NCBI GenBank assembly: GCA_947074195.1
Contig: CAMTOS010000009.1
Span: 1 to 50,242, forward strand
DNA from: an uncultured Bacteroides sp.
Lineage (GTDB): Bacteria > Bacteroidota > Bacteroidia > Bacteroidales > Bacteroidaceae
DNA length: 50,242 bases
Direction of reading: 5' to 3'
Shown: piece by piece, positions 33,310 to 42,824 of the stretch
Position numbering within the stretch: the first letter of the stretch is position 1
Layout: each line of letters begins with the position of its first letter
The notes under the pieces: model-generated
What the model was told of the DNA's origin: nothing
The model's input: the letters and a program-made list of their open reading frames with translations, nothing else
The model's database searches: none
Made by a program: the position numbers and the translations under genes

Positions 33310-34862
33310 AATTTAGGGTTCTGTTTGAAGTTGTGTAAATAAGCATACGTCTTTGATTTGAATCTCCATTCGTCCAACAAGATTTTCCCTTTCTCGAATA
33401 CGAAACAGAGATCGTGAATACCATTTGAGGTGGATAACAAATCAGCCGATATCACTTTCCAATCATCAGCATCGAAATGAACTTTTGCAATTTCTTCACC
33501 ATTCAATCCGTCTCTTCGGACGGTGATTTCACCTTTACCTTTCGCTCTAAATTCTATTTTCTCAGGATACCCTGTACAATCTACGCCTCGCACTTCAAAG
33601 AATTGCTCGCTACCGTCTGCCTGAAGAATCATCTTTCCCGGTTCAACTCCTTTAACGTATTTTATATTATATGTAGCAGCGGTGTTGGCTGCACTTTGCC
33701 ACTGGAAGGGGTTGACGTTCTTTATCTGAACTGGACCTCTTCGCGTCATTGTTCCCAGTGTTATGGTTGCATCGTCCTCGTTCACGTCTATTTCGTCAAC
33801 GCATATACTGCGGAAACCGGGTTTTATACCGCGCGCTTCTTCTAATATCCGGTTGTGATAGAACATGTAGTAATTGTCCTTGAACTTCAGAAAATGAGTA
33901 TGGTTGTTGGCCCAAGACATACCATCATACTCTCCGGGGTTTTTTAGTATGTTACCGCGGTATTCCCAACTGTCTTTTACTAAAGGAGTCTTGCTGGTCA
34001 TGTAGCCTATGCAGCATGTTGTTGGCTTTTCAATGGTAGAATATGGCCACTCGTTGCGTTCGACCCAATTGGTGCTGTACGAATATATGTAGGTTCCGTT
34101 AATATAGTTAAGTTCACTGGCCTCAAAAAAATAAGGGGCAGGAATTTCAACTATATCACCAACCACACTCATCATATCATCTCCAAAGCGTACGATACGC
34201 GCACTGCCTGGCATGTAGTCCGTACCATAAGATGCAGTGCCACCGCCGAAGGAGAGCCATCCTTGTCCATGCTCGTCGATGACGACTCCGGGATCGAAAG
34301 GAGCAGGACATTCCTCCAATCCAGGCATTCCGAAATATACAATGTCATGCCCTAGAGGATCGGCCCAGGGGCCAACCGGAGAAGTAGAAGTTAGCATCGC
34401 CACGCCACCGCCGCCATGAGCGTAATAAAGATAAAAATGGGTTCTTCCGTCGGCCTCTATACGAGATACGATGGAGGGCGCCCAAGATACACCTTTCTTG
34501 CCGGTCCAAGGGGCGGCTTCTTCCACATTGATTGCGCCGTGATAGGTCCAGTTGACCATGTCGTCGGAAGAGATCATGACAAGCGAATGGATATATTCAT
34601 AAGTGTTATCTGTTACTTCAATTCCCACAGAATCGCATTGCTGCTGGTCGTTCGATCCATACACGTACACCCGGCCTTCGTGTACAATGGCTGTAGGGTC
34701 GGCACAATAAACAAAATCCAACAATGGATTTGCATGGGCGGTATTCGCTTTCGGTGTTTTTTCGTATACACCGTTTAGGTTCATCTTTCCATGTGAAGAA
34801 GAACAGGACAGGACTCCAATACACAAAAAGTAAAAAGATATAAGGATTATATTTTTTTTCAT
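33306..34862 (-). CDS. GH43 lipoprotein with CBM6-like domain
   Basis: 518 residues from ATG 34860-34862. The frame extends 69 bp farther, but the lipoprotein signal MKKNIILISFYFLCIGVLSC (Cys20) fixes the start. The GH43 domain (about 45-385) has YCADPTAIVHEGRVYVYGS, APFDPGVVIDEHGQ and FEASELNYINGTYIY. The C-terminal beta-sandwich (about 400-505, FFEVRGVDCTGYPEKIEF) is CBM6-like. It is probably an outer-membrane enzyme removing arabinosyl or xylosyl branches. The stop overlaps the next GH43 start (ATGA). Confidence 0.9.
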   Translation of the reverse strand: MKKNIILISFYFLCIGVLSCSSSHGKMNLNGVYEKTPKANTAHANPLLDFVYCADPTAIVHEGRVYVYGSNDQQQCDSVGIEVTDNTYEYIHSLVMISSDDMVNWTYHGAINVEEAAPWTGKKGVSWAPSIVSRIEADGRTHFYLYYAHGGGGVAMLTSTSPVGPWADPLGHDIVYFGMPGLEECPAPFDPGVVIDEHGQGWLSFGGGTASYGTDYMPGSARIVRFGDDMMSVVGDIVEIPAPYFFEASELNYINGTYIYSYSTNWVERNEWPYSTIEKPTTCCIGYMTSKTPLVKDSWEYRGNILKNPGEYDGMSWANNHTHFLKFKDNYYMFYHNRILEEARGIKPGFRSICVDEIDVNEDDATITLGTMTRRGPVQIKNVNPFQWQSAANTAATYNIKYVKGVEPGKMILQADGSEQFFEVRGVDCTGYPEKIEFRAKGKGEITVRRDGLNGEEIAKVHFDADDWKVISADLLSTSNGIHDLCFVFEKGKILLDEWRFKSKTYAYLHNFKQNPKL

Positions 34863-34908
34863 TCGTAATCGTTTTAATGAGGGTGTATTAAATACACCCT
34901 CGTTATAG

Positions 34909-36432
34909 TTAGTTTCCGGGGGCTCTATCATATACGCTTTTTAAAGTATATTCGGGGGCTTTATCGAAGACAGCACGTCGCATAGCAGCAACAGCCGATT
35001 CGTTTTCCCGAACAAACTCACCTGTTGCGCGATCGAAAACAGCACCTTGCCCTAATCCTGTTCCCTTTCCACTATTATCCCAAAAGAAGGTGGCTAAACC
35101 GTTATCAGTAGCCGATTTGCAGAAATACTCTAAATAATATCTACGAAATGCCTCTGCTCTATCGGTTGCACGATTGGTACACGTGTACTCTCCAATATAA
35201 ACAGGAATATTTTTGTCGATAAATTTCTCCTTCAATCCCCTGAAAATAGCATCAAGATCTTCTTCATTCCTTCCATTTGGAGATTTTTTATCTTCAGCAG
35301 CTGTGTGCCCCCATTCTGTATAATAAGAAAGGCTGCCATCTTCGTTGGTATATTCCGACGTAAAATCACCCGGTTCATAGCAGTGAACAGATACGAGCAA
35401 GCGACCTGCCGTTGGGTCTTTGGGCAACTCCATGTGGTCAATCAGTTCCCAGCCACCACACATTCCCGGTATGCCTAAATAACGAGTTACATTTTTACCA
35501 CCTGTTGCGCGAACAGCGTCAACAAAAGCCTGGTTCCATTCATTGACCAGACGGTATTGATGTCCGTTGTCTGTTAGGTTTGCGCCCCAGCCCCAATCTC
35601 CGTCATGGATTTCATTCATCGACTCGAAAATCAGAAAATCGTCTGTGTCAACAAAGCGTTCGGCAATTTGCGTCCAAATCTTAGTAAACTGGTCTACAAC
35701 TTCAGCATTTTTGGCAGCACTTCTTGAAGCGCCTTTGAAATCGAGCCAAAAGCCATAGCCTCCTGAACCATCATGATGAATGTTTATAATGATGTTTAAG
35801 CCGGCCTTTTCGGCATAGCCAACAATTTCGGCCACACGATCCAATCTATTATCTATTCTATAGTCCGGTGCTTCACCAATATGGCCAAACCAGGTTATCG
35901 GAAGGCGTATCGATGTAAATCCAGCCTCTTTTATCTTATCAAAGAGTAACTGGGACAGATGAACGCCCGAATTACAAGTTTCATCAGCTACAAAATCAGC
36001 CGTATATGCGTCCATTTGGTTTCCTGGATTCCACCCCATTCCTAACCATTCAGCAACTTCATAAGCTGAGCGACCTTTTATTGCCGATTGTTCAATTATA
36101 CATTCTTTTGACTCGCTTCCTGATTTAACTGTTACGGTTGCGGTTCGGTTATCTCCGGAGCCGTTGTTTTCCACCTTTACAACAAGTTGGTAAATCGTTC
36201 CCGTTAAGGCTGTGAGTTCTACATCTACCCAGGTTTGATTGGCAGATACTTCCGGATAATAGGAACTCTTTATTCGGAACGAATTCTCATCGGCTTGCTG
36301 CATGAAGTTTAACAACTCCTTTTCAAGCACAAAATTGGTTTCGTAGAAATCGTCTTTGTCTTTTTCCGAGCATGCGACCAACACAAAGAACTGGATGCAA
36401 AAAAGTGGTACGAAAAATTTAATTTGTTTCAT
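34909..36432 (-). CDS. GH5 endo-glucanase lipoprotein with BACON-like domain
   Basis: 507 residues. The lipoprotein signal MKQIKFFVPLFCIQFFVLVAC gives Cys21. Residues about 35-120 form a BACON-type Ig domain (TATVTVKSGSESKECIIEQ). The GH5 domain (about 125-490) has GWNPGNQMDA, TSIRLPITW, the acid/base Glu274 in ESMNEIHDG, and nucleophile Glu415 in YIGEYT. This pattern is typical of subfamily 4 endoglucanases, including the surface endo-xyloglucanase of Bacteroides xyloglucan loci. It should be surface exposed and cut the backbone before import by SusC/D. Confidence 0.92.
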   Translation of the reverse strand: MKQIKFFVPLFCIQFFVLVACSEKDKDDFYETNFVLEKELLNFMQQADENSFRIKSSYYPEVSANQTWVDVELTALTGTIYQLVVKVENNGSGDNRTATVTVKSGSESKECIIEQSAIKGRSAYEVAEWLGMGWNPGNQMDAYTADFVADETCNSGVHLSQLLFDKIKEAGFTSIRLPITWFGHIGEAPDYRIDNRLDRVAEIVGYAEKAGLNIIINIHHDGSGGYGFWLDFKGASRSAAKNAEVVDQFTKIWTQIAERFVDTDDFLIFESMNEIHDGDWGWGANLTDNGHQYRLVNEWNQAFVDAVRATGGKNVTRYLGIPGMCGGWELIDHMELPKDPTAGRLLVSVHCYEPGDFTSEYTNEDGSLSYYTEWGHTAAEDKKSPNGRNEEDLDAIFRGLKEKFIDKNIPVYIGEYTCTNRATDRAEAFRRYYLEYFCKSATDNGLATFFWDNSGKGTGLGQGAVFDRATGEFVRENESAVAAMRRAVFDKAPEYTLKSVYDRAPGN

Positions 36433-36443
36433 AATCTTATTTT

Positions 36444-37931
36444 TTATTGTTTTACGTACACGCGGAAATTATCGAAATAAGCACCTATTGGCTGAGCATT
36501 GACTCCATTGCACATGTGCATATAAACGTAGTTCAACATAGACTTTACTTCACCGTAGGTTGTTGCCGATGTAAAGTTGCTCAATGGTATAGCGCAAGAC
36601 ATCCATTTCTCAACTTCACAATTTCCGGTTAATCTATCAGTATATCCGGAGAATGCGTATTGTCGTTCATCTAAAAGAATAAACCAACAATCCATTCCAT
36701 CCATATATGGATATTTCATATAGCATTCATAACGGAACTCCATATTTTCAATTAAGGTTTCATCTGGCACATTAGGAATATTACCGTCTCCCAAATACAT
36801 CGGTCCCCACCAACCACTTCCAATTTCAGTAGTTCCTTCAATACCATAATATTCTCCAGAATGATTGTCAGGCCCGTGTTGAGCCGATTCAGTTGACACC
36901 TGATTACCTCCCCACCAAAACCTTCCATAATTATCAAAATCAACTATTACATTCGATAACTGATAAAATGGAATGGTATCGCGTCCTTGTTCTGTTACAA
37001 GAATCAGCTGGTCACCCTTAGTTGGCAACTTGGGCAATATGAATGTTAATTGGTCATTCATTTCATTTACTATCAAGTCTTTAGCCGGAATTGTTATTTC
37101 ATTCTTTCCAATTATAATAGAAACGGGATCGTTAAAATAATTGCCGTACAGCGTGCAAGTTTCACCTAGTATAGGCATATCAGAACTAACATCTGAGATT
37201 TCAGGTTTATGTCCCTTTGTTGAGCGGAAAGCAAGCACAGTAGTACCCGAATAACACTCAATAACTATATAACCACGTTCCAGAATAACTTCTGGCGTTT
37301 TTGCCGTAATTACCTCAAAGTTCTCATCTACCTGATAATCGGTTATTTCATAACTTTGAACCGGAATAGACGGAACAACCGGATTCCCGTCCTCATCTAC
37401 CTCTATCGGATTGACATTAGACAATGCGATGCTCTGAATTTCGTAAAAGTTTTCACCTTTAATCGTAATTTTCTGTCCAGGCAAAATCGGATTTTCACCA
37501 TCCCATTCTGCTGTGTACGATATAGCATAAGGAGCCGGACTGTTTACATGAAACGCAAAAGTTGCTACACCATGATTGGTAACAAGTCTAATTTCGGCAG
37601 GTAACTCGGGATTTTCTCCAACTAACACTAATTTTTCAGGAATAACAAGAATAATATGAGTAGAGGTTACATAGGTAGCGTTAAAAGAAATTTTTTGATC
37701 GTTGATGTAAATTTCTTTGGTGCCATCTAAGTTTTTTCCAACCAATGCAATCAGTTGCCATCTTTCGCCGTCGGTAAACAAGCTGTCAGCTTTGGCGGCA
37801 TCTACGGAACGAACACCGGTAATAACAGGCGTTCTGTCGTCATCATCCGAATTGCATGCTACAACGAACAGCGTACATAAGAAACAGATGATGGTTAATT
37901 TTAAATTCATATTTCGTATCATAATCTTCAT
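36444..37931 (-). CDS. Surface glycan-binding lipoprotein (SGBP-B type)
   Basis: 495 residues. From an internal Met (8), the lipoprotein signal reads MNLKLTIICFLCTLFVVAC followed by NSDDDD, an outer-membrane export-type acidic tail. Two or three IPT/TIG-like domains follow (LVGKNLDGTKEIYINDQ, ITIKGENFYEIQSIAL, LYGNYFNDPVSIIIG). The C-terminal binding domain (about 330-495) is rich in Trp/Tyr (RFWWGGNQ, SGWWGPMYLG). It occupies the slot between SusD and GH5 as in xyloglucan and mixed-linkage glucan loci. It is a non-catalytic capture protein. Confidence 0.85.
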   Translation of the reverse strand: MKIMIRNMNLKLTIICFLCTLFVVACNSDDDDRTPVITGVRSVDAAKADSLFTDGERWQLIALVGKNLDGTKEIYINDQKISFNATYVTSTHIILVIPEKLVLVGENPELPAEIRLVTNHGVATFAFHVNSPAPYAISYTAEWDGENPILPGQKITIKGENFYEIQSIALSNVNPIEVDEDGNPVVPSIPVQSYEITDYQVDENFEVITAKTPEVILERGYIVIECYSGTTVLAFRSTKGHKPEISDVSSDMPILGETCTLYGNYFNDPVSIIIGKNEITIPAKDLIVNEMNDQLTFILPKLPTKGDQLILVTEQGRDTIPFYQLSNVIVDFDNYGRFWWGGNQVSTESAQHGPDNHSGEYYGIEGTTEIGSGWWGPMYLGDGNIPNVPDETLIENMEFRYECYMKYPYMDGMDCWFILLDERQYAFSGYTDRLTGNCEVEKWMSCAIPLSNFTSATTYGEVKSMLNYVYMHMCNGVNAQPIGAYFDNFRVYVKQ

Positions 37932-37940
37932 TTTAATATT

Positions 37941-39515
37941 TTATTCTTTAAAATCATACGCTATTGGTTCCTCCTTCAGAAGAGGATTCTGAATAACATC
38001 ATTTTCGGGATAAGGCAAGAATATTTTGTTGGCCGTAACTTCAACTTCTGTCGTGGGGTAAATGTATCCTTCAAAGTGCAGAATACTATCCTCATCTTTT
38101 GTGGTTTTATCCACCCGCGTGCCTCGCTGTTGATTGCTCAGAAGATTCAGTATCTTAGCAGGTTTCCACTTATACCAGTTCACCATGTCGTACCAGTTAC
38201 AGTATTCCATACAGAATTCTATTCGTCTTTCTTTCATTATATCATCGAAAGTGATGGAGTTTTTCTTCGCTATTTTGGCTCTTTCTCTTACTTTGTTAAA
38301 GTATTCGAGACCAGGACCCGCCTCCAATGTTTCATTGTTCCCCAAACAAGCTTCGGCGTATGTGAGATAAACGTCGGCTAAGCGGATGATGTAAGTATTC
38401 AATGGTGAACTCATGGGTGCCACATATCCGTCGTTGTCATCATCCGGACCACCTATTGCTCCTTTCTTAATATTAGTAGAGGTTTTGGTATAGGTATAGC
38501 CGCCATCTGCAATGCATAAATATGGATAATATGTATTTTGTGTCATGAAGGTGGCATTACGACGAATGGTATCTGTGGGTTCATACAGCTCAAGCATTTC
38601 AATTGCAGGAAAAGGAGATCCCCACGCACCTACACCGCCCGAAATATCAGAGAATGAAAGCATTGAATAAAGAGCATTCTGAGTTCCCCAATCGCCAAGA
38701 GGGACCCATTGCATGGCAAATAACGATTCCTCATTGTTATTGAATTTATATTTGAAAAGATCTTCGTAATTAGGTAGTAAGTTTAATCCACTCTTTGTAC
38801 AAATGTCATGACACAGTTCTCTGCATTTCTCAAGATCTTCCAGATTGCGCGATCCACCATTCCATCCCGAACGGGCTAAATAAGCTTTTGCCAACTGTGC
38901 TTTGGCTGCCCAGCAGGTGGCGCGTCCTTTCGCCCAGGTTTCGGGCAGGTATGTTGCCGCGTAGGTCAGGTCGTTGATGATAAACTGGAAAACATCTTCT
39001 TCTTTGTTACGATTCCGCATAGGATTGGCTACTATTTCCTTATTATCCTCAAACAATATAACCGGCCCCCATAAACGAAGTGCATAAAAATAAGCAGTAG
39101 CTCTCATTAAGCGGGATTCAGCAATGGCTCGTTTGATTCCTTCTTCTGTACAATCAGCAGATGCTTTTTCACTGCACGCGCTGATAACAGAGTTTGCCAT
39201 TGTGATAACCGAGTAAAAAGACTTCCACATAGCAGCCAGTTTATTATCCAAACCCGTTACCTGAAATGTATTGTATTGAGGATCGCCCCAAGGAGCAAAA
39301 CAATCGTTGCATAGCTGGCTTATTCCCAGTGTCGGGTCTGCATTATATTCAAACCAGGGTTTGTTGTACAACACGGCAGTTGCTGCCATCAATGCTTCAT
39401 CCGAAACATAGAAAGTCTCTTCCACATAGTTTCCTTGAGGCAACTTTTCCAGAAAACTATCACCACAAGAGGATAGGCCAACAAGTAGGCATAAAATTAT
39501 ATATAGATATTTCAT
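37941..39515 (-). CDS. susD: SusD/RagB-family nutrient-binding lipoprotein
   Basis: 524 residues. The lipobox ends at Cys17 (LLVGLSSC). The SusD fold is clear: FLEKLPQGNYVEETFY, helical TPR-like core (RLMRATAYFYALRLWGPV; KGRATCWAAKAQLAKAYLARSGWNG), and a conserved C-terminal RLADVYLTYAEACLGNNE, IMKERRIEFCMEYCNWYDM, IFLPYPENDVIQNP. It caps the SusC channel on the cell surface and binds oligosaccharide. It is 10 bp after the SusC stop. Confidence 0.97.
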   Translation of the reverse strand: MKYLYIILCLLVGLSSCGDSFLEKLPQGNYVEETFYVSDEALMAATAVLYNKPWFEYNADPTLGISQLCNDCFAPWGDPQYNTFQVTGLDNKLAAMWKSFYSVITMANSVISACSEKASADCTEEGIKRAIAESRLMRATAYFYALRLWGPVILFEDNKEIVANPMRNRNKEEDVFQFIINDLTYAATYLPETWAKGRATCWAAKAQLAKAYLARSGWNGGSRNLEDLEKCRELCHDICTKSGLNLLPNYEDLFKYKFNNNEESLFAMQWVPLGDWGTQNALYSMLSFSDISGGVGAWGSPFPAIEMLELYEPTDTIRRNATFMTQNTYYPYLCIADGGYTYTKTSTNIKKGAIGGPDDDNDGYVAPMSSPLNTYIIRLADVYLTYAEACLGNNETLEAGPGLEYFNKVRERAKIAKKNSITFDDIMKERRIEFCMEYCNWYDMVNWYKWKPAKILNLLSNQQRGTRVDKTTKDEDSILHFEGYIYPTTEVEVTANKIFLPYPENDVIQNPLLKEEPIAYDFKE

Positions 39516-39525
39516 AATAGTGAAT

Positions 39526-42500
39526 TTAAAGAGTTACATTAATTCCAATGGTATAGATGTGTTGAGATGGATACCGGGCATAGTCAATACCTCTTGTTAG
39601 CACATTATAATTATAAGCGCCAATTTCAGGGTCAAATCCTTTATATTTAGTAAAAGTGAAAGGATTTTGAATATTGATATACATCCTTAAATAATCAAAA
39701 CCGCAACGTTTTACAAAAGTTTTTGGGAACGTATAGCCTAATGAAATATTTTTCACTCTTAAATAAGAGCCGTCTTCCACAAATTTGCTACTCATCCGGT
39801 TGTTATTATTAGAGTCTTCTGTTGCAATCCTACAAATGGAAGCATCGCGATTAACAACGTGCATATTATCAATGGTTCGCCCTCCATTCGGGTCAATGAG
39901 TTCCACATTTGCCAAATTATTCACTTCGGATAGCAGATTTGAATTGCGCATGGGATTAGTGTAGAGTTGTCGCAAATAATTATAGATTTTATTTCCATAT
40001 ACTCCATTCAAAAAGATATTCAAATCGAAATTCTTATAGGAAAAAGATGTATTAAATCCATACGAGAATTTCGGTTCCGGATTGCCCAGAAACTTTCTGT
40101 CGCTTTCGTTAATTACACCATCTTTATTTACATCTTCGAAAATATAATCACCAACCCAAATCTCATTTTCTTTAATTGTTTTATTCTCCGGAATAGCTAC
40201 CGAAATTTTCTGAAAGTTGTCATCAAGAAGAAAATCTCCATTCCTGTCTTTTTGATAGAAATCACTTTCATCCCTAAACATACCAATTACATTGTAGCCA
40301 TAGAATTGAGCTACAGGCTGGTCAATCACTGTATAGGTATAGGTATCATTGCCAATTACTCCTGATATGCTAGAATTTTTAGTATATAGTTTCGTTATTT
40401 TATTGCGGTTAAGCGAAAAGGTTGCTCCCGTTTTCCATGTAAAATCGCGTGTATCTATGTTTACTGTATTTATGGTCAGTTCTATACCTTTATTTAAAAG
40501 AGCACCTGCATTCACCCAAGGGGATGAAATGTTACCTGTCACATAATTGGGAAGTGAAGCCTGCATTAACAAATTATCTGTTTCTTTGTGATACAGGTCG
40601 ACAATCAACTCTAAACGATTGTTGAACATTGTCAGGTCTAAACCTATGTTAAGCGAAACAGTTTCTTCCCATTTCAAATTCTCGTTGGCGTAGTTTCCTG
40701 CATAAAATCCCGCTCCCCAAATGGTTGAGCTTGAGTTCATGGATGTTCCATAAGCATAAGCACCCGCATTTTGGTTACCAACAACTCCCCACCCTAACCG
40801 CAGTTTGAGGTTGTTAATAGCGGTTAGCTTTTGCATAAACTTTTCTTTATTTATACGCCAGGCAAATGCAGTGGAGGGAAACCATCCCCAGCGATTGGCT
40901 GGGCCAAAGTTGGAGGAGCCATCAGCCCGAAGCGTAAAAGTAAGCAGGTATCGGTCGCCATAATTGTAATTTAAGCGACCAAAATAGGATTCCATTGAAC
41001 TTGATCCTTTTGAACTGTTGTTTTTAGCAGTCAAGGAGTTTCCGGCTACCAGTTCATGAACAGAATTCAAGAAATAATCCTTCCGGCTACCCGATAGAGA
41101 TTCCCATTCGTTTTCAGTAGCCTCATGTCCGATCATTGCATTGATATAATGCTTTTTATACGATTTATCGTAATTCATGAAGGTCTTGAAAAAGTAATTT
41201 TTCCCATTATTCGCACTTCTTGAGCTCTCTGAATCTTGAATGAAGAAACCAAAATCGTAAGTTGGACGATAATAGTAGTGATTGTGATAATTGAATCCGC
41301 CACCATATTCGGCACGTAATTTTAGTCCTTCAAGTAGTTTGAATTCAGCGTAAAGATTCCCGAAAAAATTGGTTCCTTTGTTATAATTCTCGCGAAGTAA
41401 TGCGTCGGCTACCGGATTGGGATAAAAGGTTCCAAAATTATTATCTTCTGTTTGATACCCATACGTACCATCCGGATTGCGAACGGGTACACTGGGATGT
41501 TGATCTATAGAGGTAAATATAATATTTCCATTGTCTATTGTGTTGATTTGTTTGGTTCTGCTTAAAGAAGCATTCACACCTACATCAAGCCATTTGGTTA
41601 TTTTCGTATCTATATTTGCACGTCCGGACAATCGCTCAAACCCGGAACCGATTGCAATACCATCCTGATCCAGATAGCCTAAACTAACAGCGTACTTGCC
41701 ATTGTCGTTTCCACCGGAGACACCTATTTGATGGCTATGCATAGCTGCTGTACGAAATATCTCATCTTGCCAATTGGTTCCTTCGCCCAGAATAGATGGA
41801 TCGCCAAATTCTACTGTTTTGCCAAATCCCATCGCTTCGGCACGTTTGTTCCTATAGATGGCAAATTCGCGAAGGTTCATCACATCTAATCTTTTTGGGA
41901 TGCTTTGAAGGGCATAAAATCCTTCGTATGTCAGTTTGGTTTTACCGGCTTCTCCACGTTTTGTGGTAATTAAAACGACACCATTGCTGGCGCGTGAACC
42001 GTAAATAGCGGTAGCAGATGCGTCTTTAAGAATTTCCATCGAAACAATATCGGAAGGATTGATGGATGAAAGTGCATTGGAATTGTCATTTGCCTGCCCG
42101 GAAATGGGTACACCATCAACCACATAAAGAGGTTCATTGCCATTTAGTGAATTTGTTCCGCGGATGCTCACTGAAATACCTCCGCCCGGTGCGCCGGAAT
42201 TCTGAGTTACCTGTACACCGGCGGCACGACCTTGTAGCGCCTGGTCTAAAGAGGTAGAAATAGACTTTTTCATATCAGCCGCAGAAACTGAGACAACCGA
42301 GCCTGTTAGGTCACTACGTTTCATGGTTCCGTATCCTACCACTACTACTTCGTCCAAAAGTTCAACGTCTTCTTTTAAGAAGACTTCAATTACTTTCTGA
42401 GTACTCACTTTAATTTCCTGTGTTTTGTATCCGATATACGAAAACACAAGTGTTTGTCCATTTTGAACTTCAAAAGAAAAATTTCCATCGACATCGGTAA

Positions 42501-42699
42501 TGGTACCTTTGGATGTTTCCTTCACTTTGACACTAACACCAATAAGTTCTTCCCCATTTGTTTCGGACTTCACCATTCCCGATACCGGTCTGTTTTGTCC
42601 ATAAACAGGAGCCAGCAAAAGGATGTGCATTAAAATGGCGAGTAATAAACGACTCTCCCCATACCACCACTTTTTGCCTGTGTTTTTCTGTTGCTTCAT
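39526..42699 (-). CDS. susC: SusC/RagA-family TonB-dependent transporter
   Basis: 1057 residues. Signal peptide about 1-35, then a carboxypeptidase-D-like domain (about 36-112: VSGMVKSETNGEELIGVSV...DVDGNFSFEVQ). The SusC signature DEVVVVGYGTMKR precedes the plug (LQGRAAGVQVTQNSGAPGGG, SIRGTNSLNG, PLYVVDGVP, ILKDASATAIYGSRASNGV). The rest is a 22-strand barrel (MNYDKSYKKHYINAMIGHE, NLKLRLGWGVVGNQ). It imports large oligosaccharides using TonB. It starts 125 bp after the HTCS gene and has its own promoter, so it heads the structural operon. Confidence 0.97.
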   Translation of the reverse strand: MKQQKNTGKKWWYGESRLLLAILMHILLLAPVYGQNRPVSGMVKSETNGEELIGVSVKVKETSKGTITDVDGNFSFEVQNGQTLVFSYIGYKTQEIKVSTQKVIEVFLKEDVELLDEVVVVGYGTMKRSDLTGSVVSVSAADMKKSISTSLDQALQGRAAGVQVTQNSGAPGGGISVSIRGTNSLNGNEPLYVVDGVPISGQANDNSNALSSINPSDIVSMEILKDASATAIYGSRASNGVVLITTKRGEAGKTKLTYEGFYALQSIPKRLDVMNLREFAIYRNKRAEAMGFGKTVEFGDPSILGEGTNWQDEIFRTAAMHSHQIGVSGGNDNGKYAVSLGYLDQDGIAIGSGFERLSGRANIDTKITKWLDVGVNASLSRTKQINTIDNGNIIFTSIDQHPSVPVRNPDGTYGYQTEDNNFGTFYPNPVADALLRENYNKGTNFFGNLYAEFKLLEGLKLRAEYGGGFNYHNHYYYRPTYDFGFFIQDSESSRSANNGKNYFFKTFMNYDKSYKKHYINAMIGHEATENEWESLSGSRKDYFLNSVHELVAGNSLTAKNNSSKGSSSMESYFGRLNYNYGDRYLLTFTLRADGSSNFGPANRWGWFPSTAFAWRINKEKFMQKLTAINNLKLRLGWGVVGNQNAGAYAYGTSMNSSSTIWGAGFYAGNYANENLKWEETVSLNIGLDLTMFNNRLELIVDLYHKETDNLLMQASLPNYVTGNISSPWVNAGALLNKGIELTINTVNIDTRDFTWKTGATFSLNRNKITKLYTKNSSISGVIGNDTYTYTVIDQPVAQFYGYNVIGMFRDESDFYQKDRNGDFLLDDNFQKISVAIPENKTIKENEIWVGDYIFEDVNKDGVINESDRKFLGNPEPKFSYGFNTSFSYKNFDLNIFLNGVYGNKIYNYLRQLYTNPMRNSNLLSEVNNLANVELIDPNGGRTIDNMHVVNRDASICRIATEDSNNNNRMSSKFVEDGSYLRVKNISLGYTFPKTFVKRCGFDYLRMYINIQNPFTFTKYKGFDPEIGAYNYNVLTRGIDYARYPSQHIYTIGINVTL

Positions 42700-42730
42700 A
42701 ATACTTTAAATTAAGATTAATTGTTAAAAA

Positions 42731-42780
42731 CTCGATCATAAGGATCGAGGCAAAGGTATTGTTTCGGCTACAGAAGCAAA
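42731..42780 (-). promoter_or_regulatory. susC promoter with hairpin at the transcript start
   Basis: On the minus strand TACCTTTG (plus 42751-42758) fits the -7 consensus and TTTG (42777-42780) is a -33 element at 18 bp. Downstream, CTCGATC (42731-42737) and GATCGAG (42743-42749) form a perfect 7-bp stem with loop ATAAG at or just after the predicted start site. It could be a 5' stabilising hairpin or an operator. Confidence 0.6.
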
Positions 42781-42824
42781 GGCCGTTATGTGTTGGATAA
42801 TGCCCCTTGATGTTTCTTCGTATA

